Part shown: piece by piece, positions 38,801 to 48,188 of the stretch
Layout: each line of letters begins with the position of its first letter
Position numbering within the stretch: position 1 is the stretch's first letter
Source of the DNA: Parapristionchus giblindavisi
Lineage: Eukaryota > Nematoda > Chromadorea > Rhabditida > Diplogasteridae
Direction of reading: 5' to 3'
DNA: 64,000 nucleotides
Assembly: GCA_943737045.1 (NCBI GenBank)
Contig: CALSFV010000205.1
Location: 1,070,001 to 1,134,000, forward strand
The notes under the pieces: model-generated
What the model was told of the DNA's origin: nothing
The model's database searches: none
Seen by the model: only the letters and a program-made list of their open reading frames with translations
Made by a program: the position numbers and the translations under genes

Positions 38801-41800
38801 TGATATGACCCATGACCCCAGCCGTCTTGTAGGATTCTTTAAGATCAGAAGCAATGATTCTGTTGTTCTCGATATTCAGGTTGTCTTTGAAGGTAAGATA
38901 TTCTCTTCGCTGAATATCGTGCTGAAGTGCGCGGACCTAGCACAACGCATATAAAATTGAGGGCACCGTTCTCAGCGAAGCTTGATCTGTCGCTCATTCG
39001 GTTCAAACAGTTTACGGTGCTTGTAAGGGAGAAGAGTCAGCAGAGACCTGAGGAGACGACGAATGGAAGTGTTCGAGGAATCGAGTGTCCAGATCGTCAA
39101 CTCGTGGTTTCGAAACACCATCTTTCGGATGGGATCTCGGTTCATTCCGGTGGAAACTGAGATCGGTCTATCTCTGCCCGTACGTTCCTTGTCAGTACCA
39201 AGATCTTGGTACACGATACCGGTATCGTATACAGTCGACTCGTGAAAGCCGAGCTGATGAACTATGACAATCTACATTGTACACTTGAAAATGAGGGGTC
39301 GCAATCGACTTGACTCCCCCTTACTAGAAGACTTGACTAACTGACTCGAAACCTTGAATGGAGAGTGGCCAATGATCACTCGTCATGATGCTACAATAGC
39401 GGTTGCGCATTTGCATTGGGGGCCTGGGAATCATAATGGTGAAATCAGTCCTGGTAATTATGGCGCACCCTGTAATGTTTATTGCTCGAAGTAAGTCTAC
39501 AAACGATAAAAAATCATTGAAATATGTTTTTGGGGAAAATTGACGAATTGCCGAAAATATGCCTTGCCGCACAGCCCTGGTGAGGATCGAACCACCCATG
39601 AGTGTCCTAGGACAACGGCACCGAATGAATGGGGGTAACGAACCATGGTGTGCAATCGTTGCATAAGTACAGTCGAATAGCAAAACTGTTCGTTAGATCA
39701 TATCAAATTAAATTAAATTAAATATCACTCATAAAGATGGGCAACCTCGACAATAATCGTTGGTTGCAACCACGATTAGCATGAGCCGCTCATACATATA
39801 CTGTATGTAAAAAGTGTGCAAATGACCAGTTTGCGATCGGCAATCAGGCTTTGCCCTCTCATTAGGCGCCTTCCCATCCCCCTTTTACCATTCCCTGAGC
39901 TGTTGAACATCTTTCATTCATGATTATACCGATAAATATGCAGAATTATCATAAAAGAAATAGTGTGCGGTGACTTGCGTAACTTTTGCTACCATCTTGT
40001 CTTCACAGTTTATTCACGAAAATATTCGTGGGACTCCACCGTTAAGAAGAGGATAGCACAATTTTCATGAAGATGCGCGATTTTGGTCCTTCAGAAGGAA
40101 ATTCATAGTAATTTCTCCGCAAACAATTAGAGTTTTACGAACAATCATTTATTTATCTATTTATTTATTTATTTATCATACATCGCGAAGATGTTTCAGC
40201 AAGTTAAAAAAAACGATATAAATGAAGAAGATTTGCACATGGAAATTAAATGGGGGGAATAGACAATGGGAGAATGGGTAAGGTGAAGATGGTAGGGGAA
40301 GTCTCAATAAAGTATTCTCTAGTGCCAAGATCAAAGATCAGAGTGGGATTAATGATGAAGGGTGGACGAGGCCCTAGCGGGAAGAGGACCGCATAAGTCA
40401 GCATAGACAGACTGACATGGCAAAAGGAACTTGTAAATGAGACACAGTTTAGAGGGGTGAAACATCAATGGATAAAAAAACTAATTAAATAATAATAATA
40501 ATAAATTTATAATATAAGACAATAATAATTTAGCTTTAATGGTATTTGTGCTAAGATTTGGGTCTAAGATGGTGGGATTTTTTGTCAAAAATCGAGATGT
40601 TCTATGGGAAAAAGAGGAGCGAAGATTTTCTATTTTTGATCGATGAATTTGGAAAGCAAACGAGGATATCCTACCAAATGAGGGATTGAAAACATAGAAA
40701 TTACTACAAGGAATATCAATTTCACATCTCAAAATCTTAATAGCAAATACGATATCAATGACAATTCTTCTGTGGTAAAGAGAATTGAGAGAGAATAAGG
40801 ACAAACGTTGAGGGTAGGGAGGAGGGAAGGAATAGGAAAGATGACAACGATGGAACAACATAACAAAAGTTCTGTTAAAGATCTACTGGTATTTGAATCA
40901 TTTCATTCATATCAGTATTGTAAATATCATTTCATTGATTGCTTTTGATAAGAGTAATTCAAAATATAATATTAAAGATATTTATTTCAAGGAAATTTTT
41001 ATTTGGTATAGTAAATAATGACGTTCATGATGCATCTACCATACGTCGTTTTCAACCCAAAAAAGATTTGTATTCGGAGAAGAAGGGATTACCAACGGTG
41101 AGGTTTAGTCGCAGCTCGAATTTATATTAGAACGTCTACAGATGGAGGCAAGATCAGTGATATTCAATCATTGGATCTTTTATATATCCCTCTATGGGCT
41201 AGTATCGGTGAATATGAATGATCTGTCATATGAAATTGTGAATACAAGGTAAGTCAAGGATATTATAATCATATAAAGTCAATGTGATTATTCAGAATCA
41301 GTTATATTCCGAAACTTGTTGGAATTGACACTACTGGCGTTTTGAATATCCAGATAGACAGTTCGACTACAAACCATCGTGGAAATAATAAATTTTCAAC
41401 TCACATTTATTCCTCTAAACTACCAGATAAATATATTGTAAGTAGATCGTATTTTCATTGATCATCCTCTATGCAAATTTATGCAACCTTTAAGATAAAA
41501 CCAGAAGGCATAAGTACAATTGAAAGTTTTCCGTATTCCGAGCTTGAGGACTTCCAATACTGTGAAATATGTGTGGGGATTTTTGGTAAGTTTATCTTTC
41601 ATTTGACTCAAATTATACTCTAAATTACTTGTTTATTTTTGATTATTTTGTTTTGTTTAAAGATTCACCTATTCGAGTTCCTCATACTCTTCACTGTGGT
41701 CATACATTCTGCAGAAACTGCATAGAAGCAATCAAAAAAGATGATTGGTATGTTTCATAAATGAAATTCTCAATTTCAACAAAATTAATTAAAGCTACTC

Positions 41801-44800
41801 TTGCCCACATTGCCGAAGAATAAGTAATATTGTTGGTGGGCAATATTTCGCAATCAACCGACTTGCTCTCAGTGCGTTTTAAACTTCAAACATTAAACAT
41901 GCGAAAAAGTGTGTTTACAGAACTTGCTGAACTGAATAGTAAAACCAATGAATCTAATAGCAAGTTTGTTGAGTCCTTCCATTCTAAAAAGGTATACAAC
42001 TAATTCCATATATTTTGTGACTAAAAACAAGGGCAACTTATTTCAGTGCGATAAACCTATTTGTGACAGTTGTTCTTGTGAAGATCCTCTTGGAAATCCA
42101 TCTGTTAAAGGGACTGACACATTTGTGAAAGGTCTCTTCAACGGAATACGCTCTCTCGTTATTAGAGAGCAGAGAAATAGTATGCGCAATAAAAAGACCA
42201 TTGAGAGAAGTCACTCTTCCTTTAAATGTAATCAAAAGGTACTACTTTTTTTTTAAATTTCACACATGACAAAAGGCAAGGGGCTATATCACGCCTGTCA
42301 CGAGAGAATCGACCTAAAATGGCTATTTTTCGGAATGGGGCGAAAAACATGAAATGAGTTAGCATCAGTTTTAGGTATCTCTAGGCATGTCCTACCATCC
42401 CCCCCAAAGTGCCATTGTGTAAATATCCTTCTGGGGCTCCCTACACGGTCACCCGGGAACCCAACTCGGTCACCCGGGAACCCAACTTTGAACGCAAATA
42501 TCTCGGTTCTGGTGCATTTCTATGAAAAACTACCAAGAGGGAAACCCCCGCTATTTTTCCGCGCTCTATCGATCTAAACAAACCAGATATCATGAAAGTG
42601 CTTCCGAACAGCGCTACACTATGGGCCAAATAACTCAAAACCTGCCGATTCGGCGCGGCAAAGCCTGAAATATGTTATTGACCGTATAAAATACACTTGT
42701 TTATTTGGTACGACTCCCACAAGAGACTTTCTTGTTTTGCATGGTTCAGAAACTATGCCGATCTCTTTTATATATAATATAGCGCGCGGAGAAGGTCGAC
42801 AGGGTTAGAGAGAGGCAGCGGAGAGACAATCGAGAGGCGGGGCGAGATGTAGAAGGCTACATCTCGCCCGCCTCTCGATTGTGACTTCCGTTCGTTAGCA
42901 CCATTTGTCATTTTCTTATGCAAGTACATTTTATACGCACAATATGTAACTTTTGTAGGGCTACAAAATGAGTGGTTTACGAAAAAATACGTTAATGCGT
43001 TCGTATGGTTCATCCCCTCGGAAAATTCATGGTGATTTGAAGTCATCTTCGCCCTACCACAATCTCTCGTTTCACACACTCTCACGCCGGAGAGTGAAAG
43101 AAATACAGGGAAGAGAAAGGGAGACAATTATATGAGGCCGCTTGTGTAAGAACCAACCAAGTGCCGGCACAGTGAAAAAATTAAATTTTGGGGATCGGGG
43201 TTCTCAAAGGTGCTGATGACGATGGTCATGTTCATTTTTCACATAAAGCCACCGTTGAGGCCAGATGACGTCGCGTTGAAATCGCGTTTTCAGTCAGTTC
43301 TGCTCAACCGGTGGTACTAAAATTTGCAGACTTGGCACCCCGTGGCAGAATTTGATGACGATCACGCCTGTCTAATTCATTTTTCATGAAAAAGTTTCCG
43401 AAATTTTCAAAATTCGAATTACTCTCAATGGTCATAGTGTGCGAGTGAGATACATAGATCGGACCGTAATGACTTCAGGATCTCATAGAAAAAATTTCAG
43501 CCAATTTGGAGAAGCTACTTTTGAGATAATCAACTTTAAGTGAAATCAGATTGACGTTGAAAGAGAGGTAATACCGTTATTTGATCTACCTCCTTGACTC
43601 TCTTCCCCCGATCGATAGGCACCCACGATCGATAACACATGCGGTCTCTTTCCTCTACTACATACTCTCTCGTCTCACAGATGAATTGAGGGACTCCTGT
43701 AATGAGCATTGTTGGGTAGAAGTTAAAATAGCATTAAGAAGTTATCGTTGTTGTAGAGTTAAGAAAGAACACTCATAAAACAACTATTCAGATCAGAATG
43801 ATAACAAAAAAGCATGAAAGCCTCGACAAAACTACTACTCCTCTTCACTATAAATCTCTTCATAATGATCGTGGACAATGTTCATCATCGATGTGAACTC
43901 GTCGACTTCTTCATCTGAACTAATCTCATAGTAGGTATTCTTTTCTTCTCCATTCCCTTTCTTCTGAGTACGAAGTACCCGAGATGACTTTGACTTCTGT
44001 AAAGGCGGAGAAGATGATCAATCTCTATTCAAGCACAAGAATAACCTCATTCACTTTTGATGGACCAGCTACTGACTCATCTTCCCTATCCGACTCCTCA
44101 GGATCGTGTGAAATAGCCTGAAGACGCTTACGACTCGCAGTCTTCTTGATCTTTGATCTGAGGCTTTCATGCTTTTTTGTTATCATTCTGATCTGAATAG
44201 TTGTTTTATGAGTGTTCTTTCTTAACTCTACAACAACGATAACTTCTTAATGCTATTTTAACTTCTACCCAACAATGCTCATAACAGGAGTCCCTCAATT
44301 CATCTGTGAGACGAGAGAGTATGTAGTAGAGGAAAGAGACCGCATGTGTTATCGATCGTGGGTGCCTATCGATCGGGGGAAAAGAGTCTAGGAGGTAGAT
44401 CAAATGACGATATTGCCTCTCTTTCAACGTCAATCTGACTGCACTTAAAGTTGATTATCTCAAAAGTAGCTTCTCCAAATTGGCTGAAATTTTTTCTATG
44501 AGATCCTGAAGTCATTACGGTCCGATCTATGTATCTCACTCGCACACTATGACCATTGAGAGTAATTCGAATTTTGAAAATTTCGGAAACTTTTTCATGA
44601 AAAATGAATTAGACAGGCGTGATCGTCATCAAATTCTGCCCCGGGGTGCAATTTTAGTACCACCGGTTGAGCAGAAATGACTGAAAACGCGATTTCAACG
44701 CCACGTCATCTGGCCTCAACGGTGGCTTTAGGTGAAAAATGAACATGACCATCATCATCAGCACCCTTGAGAACCCCGATCCCCAAAATTTAATTTTTTC

Positions 44801-45902
44801 ACTGTGCCAGATTTAAGATATTTTAGTCGAGTCTTACGCAAACGGTCTCATATGTTTCATTCCTCTCCGCGTGCTCGAGTCCGTGTGGTGTAGAATGGAA
44901 TGGAATGAAATGAAAAGGAAATGGCGAGAGAGTGTGCGAAACGAGAGATTGTGGTTTGGATTTTTTTCGTAAACCACTCATTTTGTAGCCCTCGAAAAGT
45001 TACACAACATATTTCAGGCTTGTCCGCGCCGAATCGACAGGTTTTGAGTAATTTGGCCTAGAGTGTAGCGCTTTTCAGAAGCACTTTCTTGACCTCTGAT
45101 TTGTTTAGATCGATAGAGCACGGAAAATAGCGGGGGTTTCCCTCGTGCATTTTTTTCACAGAAATGCACCTGAACCGAGATATTTGAGTTCAAAGTTGGG
45201 TTCCCGCATGACCCACCCGGTGTAGGGAGCCCCAGAATGATATTTACACAATGGCACTTCGGGGATGGTAGGACATGCCTAAACAAGAATAAAACTGCAG
45301 AGAAATTGTTTTGTAATTTTTCTTAATTCCGACTGTTAGGTCGATTCTCTCGTGACACGCGTGATATACGAATACGAAAATCTATTTGCTTTGAATATCA
45401 ACAAAAAACATTTTTGATAAACGGTTCACTAAATCTCTATAATAATTGTATTTACTCAGCTCCGGACTGAATATGTTGGAATGGAGAATGGAGAAATAGA
45501 ATCGAAAAAAGAGGAAATAATATCAAAATGTGAATTACTTATTAATTTACAAAAAGAACTAACAACGGTAATTTATCAATTAAAAAAAAAATAATTTGCA
45601 TCACAATTATGCGATGTTCAGAAAATGCCGAATGTGCAACTTCGTGAGCAATTCACTGCTGCAGACGCTCTTTTGAAACTGGAAGTATGTAACTAACATA
45701 CTTATTTTAAATATAAAAACCTAATTTAGGAAGCTAGCAAACCGAAATCGATGGCTGATGAATTGAGTGATACCTTCATTCAATCTGCTAATGGTATCAT
45801 TGATTCGATAGACACTGCTATTAGATTGACTAGAGTGAGTTTAGTTTGTTTTTATTCAACATTGCAAGCTCATTTTTTCAGGAACAATTATCCACTTTCT
45901 GA
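35819..45902 (+). CDS. G5: N-module plus TRIM-like RING protein
   Basis: There are 17 exons: 35819-35885, 35939-35993, 36359-36434, 36482-36544, 37807-37979, 40992-41097, 41142-41248, 41296-41437, 41495-41585, 41663-41747, 41795-41871, 41921-41991, 42047-42238, 45460-45567, 45622-45684, 45730-45834 and 45882-45902. The sum is 1602 nt, in frame (533 residues). N-modules A-G occupy 1-263. The RING C3HC4 is Cys286-x2-Cys289-x15-Cys305-x-His307-x2-Cys310-x2-Cys313-x11-Cys325-x2-Cys328 (CGHTFCRNC core), consistent with an E3 ubiquitin ligase. A second Cys cluster (CDKPICDSCSC, about 372-382) stands where TRIM proteins have a B-box. A Glu/Lys-rich helical tail (about 436-533) follows. It is nearly identical in layout to G6. 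Five transposon insertions sit in introns; none hits an exon. Confidence 0.88.
36060..36335. mobile_element. TA-flanked MITE, E family
   Basis: Ends TTGTGCGTATAAAATGTAC and ...TATTTTATACGGTCAA flanked by TA; 276 bp. The same intron of G6 and G7 lacks it (cacatt..tattctaat), giving empty sites. The interior has a hairpin (gcgagatgtag/ctacatctcgc) and a TATATATAAAAG box. Copies: 42678-42942 and partly 48650-48860. Confidence 0.8.
36601..37787. mobile_element. Fold-back element CAAGGGAACCATAACAC
   Basis: Ends CAAGGGAACCATAACAC and complement, flanked by tga on both sides; 1187 bp, with long inverted arms. Both arms carry a tRNA-like segment (gtgtagtggattaggtgg... near 36830 and its inverse near 37390). 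The corresponding introns of G6 and G7 are uninterrupted. Confidence 0.75.
38012..39579. mobile_element. hAT-type element carrying a nested Tc1
   Basis: Ends CAGGGCAGTGCGGCAAGGC and complement (GCCTTGCCGCACAGCCCTG), with an 8-bp duplication GTGAGGAT on both sides. The interior outside the nested Tc1 is a simple tgccg-rich sequence. The paralogous G6 intron (near 50030) is empty. Confidence 0.85.
38199..39472 (-). mobile_element. Tc1-like transposon nested in a hAT element
   Basis: Ends CAGGGTGCGCCATAATTACC and complement, flanked by TA; 1274 bp. The minus strand encodes transposase fragments, for example LLKAWDELDDNYLRE followed by a stop, close to the Tc1-family segment before the C-terminus. 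Several stops; inactive. Confidence 0.75.
40148..40860 (-). mobile_element. 5'-truncated non-LTR retrotransposon (LINE)
   Basis: The minus-strand open frame (about 40861 to 40481) contains LYHRRIVIDIVFAIKILR and a downstream R/F pattern typical of the extreme C-terminus of CR1/jockey-type reverse transcriptases. A 3' UTR and an (ATAA)n-like tail follow (T-rich on the plus strand at 40148). G6 has the empty site at the aligned position (acaatcataacaaaa near 51040). Confidence 0.65.
42678..42942. mobile_element. E-family MITE inside a fold-back arm
   Basis: TTGACCGTATAAAATACAC ... TTTTATACGCACAA with TA on both sides. The opposite arm of the host element (near 45005) is uninterrupted, showing that this insertion came later than arm formation. 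Confidence 0.8.
43133..44850. mobile_element. R-family fold-back with long arms
   Basis: Ends TGAGGCCGCTTGTGTAAGA / TGAGACCGTTTGCGTAAGA (right end read as complement), flanked by TA. The arms of about 680 bp are near-perfect complements. The single-copy loop (about 43815-44175) holds a spliced open reading frame on the minus strand. Confidence 0.85.
43835..44157 (-). pseudogene. Captured coding fragment in the fold-back loop
   Basis: Two minus-strand exons, 44157-44046 and 43996-43835, are separated by a 49-nt intron with GT and a TTTACAG acceptor, and join in phase. They encode a Lys/Arg then Asp/Glu-rich tail (SRKRLQAISHDPEESDRED ... EEIYSEEE, stop). The composition resembles the C-terminus of a nuclear or chromatin protein. 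The N-terminal part is absent. This is likely a piece of a host or transposase gene trapped between the arms; the source is unknown. Confidence 0.5.
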
Positions 45903-46573
45903 TGGACCAATTGTTCACAACAATCTATGCCCATCACTACTTCTGGTGTCTACATTACTCAATTCTTTAGATGATCTTTGATCTTTGATCATAGACATGT
46001 CACATATTTCATTCCATCTCTCATTATCTTATATAATCTCTCATTTCTCACCATCTTATACCTCAATGCTGTTATCTCATTATGATGGTTCGTATTGTTA
46101 TCATAATGAATGCCTTTCAATTCCTTACACAGAATCATATTCATCGGTACTTTGGTCATTCAAATTCAATTGTGAGATTCGAGACATAACCCCAAATCAG
46201 TAACATTAACAATGGAATCTGTCATTCATTCCTCTTATGTACTCAATAAATCTCTTATTATCATTCACATTCGCATTATCTCCATTATCAATCATATCTG
46301 CTAGAGTTCTCGACGTTGCATTCATATCATTCATCCCTGATACAGATTCAATTACAGTACATCAGCCCCACTTACAAAGATCAAAGATCAGTAAAACTAA
46401 CAATTATAACGGTGTAGGACTCGATCGAATTAGTTTTCACACAAACGCACAGTCAAACAAAGATCAAAGATCAAACGGTACTCTCCACACAACGAGCAAA
46501 GATCACAGATCACCTTGAACCGATCACAACCTTACTCTTGCTTATCTATCGTGAGTCTTTAAACAATCAAACG
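45903..46573. other. 3' flank of G5, duplicated behind G6
   Basis: It is homologous to 53938-54697. It contains several GATCTTTGATC / GATCAAAGATC motifs. No coding exon of the family continues here. Confidence 0.5.
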
Positions 46574-46675
46574 ATGACCTGTGTTCTTCTCGTCTTCTTC
46601 ACCGTATGTTCTTCTGTATCAATCGGGAGTCAATCAACCGAGAATCCGACGACGACAATACGGTATAACTTTTAG
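46574..46675 (+). CDS. Small ORF with signal-peptide-like start
   Basis: A 33-residue frame starts MTCVLLVFFTVCSSVSIG, a hydrophobic stretch typical of a secretion signal, followed by a short Ser/Thr/Asn-rich part and a stop. The homologous position behind G6 (54698-54775) keeps the same start (MICVILFFFTVSSFVSIG) but a different tail, and a partial tandem repeat of it follows. It may be the first exon of a secreted peptide gene or a relic. Confidence 0.3.
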   Translation: MTCVLLVFFTVCSSVSIGSQSTENPTTTIRYNF

Positions 46676-46879
46676 CCGGAATTCCCCGAATATCACCCGC
46701 TTAAATACCAAAGATCAACAAATATAAACCGTATCTACTCTTACTAAGTCAGGAATACAAATGAAAGAGGCTGGGAGTGCTCACATTCCAAACGTTGTTT
46801 CCTCACATTCGAGATTTTCGGAACACTTTTCTAAAATGCGTGAACGTGAGAAAAAACATTTGCTATTAAATGGAGCGCT

Positions 46880-46955
46880 ACCTCTCTCAATGGTCTCTAC
46901 ATTGTGCACACTATTTCTCTGTTCTCTAAAAACGAGACAGCATTGCGAGTTGAAG
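46880..46955 (-). pseudogene. Inverted relic of the RING-gene exon at 42047-42238
   Basis: The complement of 42130-42210 (ctctcaatggtct...gcatactatttctctgctctct...gttgaagagacc) is recognisable here with about 15% differences. No other exon was found beside it. It shows that an older or rearranged paralog once lay here on the minus strand. Confidence 0.5.
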
Positions 46956-47088
46956 AGACCATGGCGAGATGTTACGCTTCCTTTAAGGTTCGATTCATAA
47001 GGTTACAAGAACTTCCCTATTTCATTTGACAGACTGAGACAGAGACAAAGAGAGAATTACAGAGAGAACGAAAGAGAGAGATTAAGAA

Positions 47089-47349
47089 ATGGGTTGTGTT
47101 AGAAGCAAATTTAAGATAAACAAAACAAAAATATATCTAAAACGATCCAGGGTTTCGGCACTGGTCCTAGACACTGGACCGGCCTGCGTGAGCTGGGACA
47201 GAATGACACAAACAGGAAATTTAAAAATTATTATTTCTACAAAAGAATTTCAGGAAAGGGCTAAAACAAGATTGAGATTTAATTACGCTAATACGAAAAC
47301 TACAGGAAAGAAAAGATACAATATGAGGAAGAGACAATTTGGATTGTAG
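47089..47349 (+). CDS. Short ORF with N-myristoylation-like start
   Basis: An 86-residue basic frame starts MGCVRSKFKINKTK, which fits the dual-acylation pattern MGCxxSK of Src-type kinases and similar membrane anchors. The rest is Lys/Arg-rich without a known motif. Its last part recurs at about 57170-57230, where a mariner cuts off the 5' portion. It lies within the duplicated flank upstream of G6. It could be chance; no splice donor was resolved. Confidence 0.3.
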   Translation: MGCVRSKFKINKTKIYLKRSRVSALVLDTGPACVSWDRMTQTGNLKIIISTKEFQERAKTRLRFNYANTKTTGKKRYNMRKRQFGL

Positions 47350-47439
47350 TGTCTACTAGTAAGCTGAGAGAGCACGACGTACGTGCGAGAGAGTCTGGGG
47401 AAGTGAGAGAGTGCTAGAGATTGATTAGTTGTCCACCAG

Positions 47440-47582
47440 ATGCCCAGTAAGGGAGAGAGAGGAAGAGGGAGAGAGGAGAGAAAGAGAGGGAGAGATCTTC
47501 TCTACCTCTTTCTTAATCTCTCTCACTCTCTCATTCGTTCTCGCTCTCTATATAAATGACCAAGCTAGGTCCTAGCTAGGTC
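47440..47582 (+). promoter_or_regulatory. Conserved upstream block of G6
   Basis: Same arrangement as before G5: GA-rich run, CT-rich run, then TAAATGACCAAGCTAGGTCC and TAGCTAGGTCATAT. It lies about 0.6 kb before the ATG. Confidence 0.4.
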
Positions 47583-48188
47583 ATATTGGTGGGATGCCTT
47601 GCATACAAACTCATCGTAGAATATTATTGTATCTCATTTCCTTTAATCCAATTAATATACTTTTAATGCATTAACGTAGTATAATATAATTGCACCATTT
47701 ATTTTCGCGCCTCTCCAATTCCGTAATAAATATTCGGAACTTTTTTTTAAAACTTTTGCTAGCGCACGTTGCTAGCGCACGCGTCCGGGGGTGGTCGAAT
47801 ATGATCGAGTCTTAGGGAACATGCCTCTTAATGAGCTAACATACATATAATCAGCTATTGAGCAAAGTCACGATAGTAACCCTCTGGCACAACGTCAAAC
47901 GTTCATTCATCACTTATTCATTCCTTTATCTAATTTAACAATTTCTCAAGTTCTTAATCCTTTCTCCATCATTTTTATATGATAGAATTCCAGTTGATTA
48001 ATGCAATTATATTCTCCAAAATTTTGTATCTAATTAATCATTATTTAACTATAATAAAGCTGGGATGACCAGAATGTAATTAGAATAAGAATAATGTAGA
48101 TACACTTTTCGGTTTGATGTGTATATAGTATATATTTTGTATATATTTGTATATGTTTTATATATTCATACATGATTTCAGTGAACTT

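Larger units (their letters stand above)
42289..45364. mobile_element. 3.1-kb composite fold-back in the last large intron of G5
   Basis: Ends TCACGCCTGTCACGAGAGAA... and its complement, flanked by TA. The left arm (42289-42677, continued at 42943-43130) is mirrored in 44855-45364. The left arm carries an E-family MITE. The centre is an R-family fold-back holding a captured coding fragment. At least three insertion events are stacked. Confidence 0.8.
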
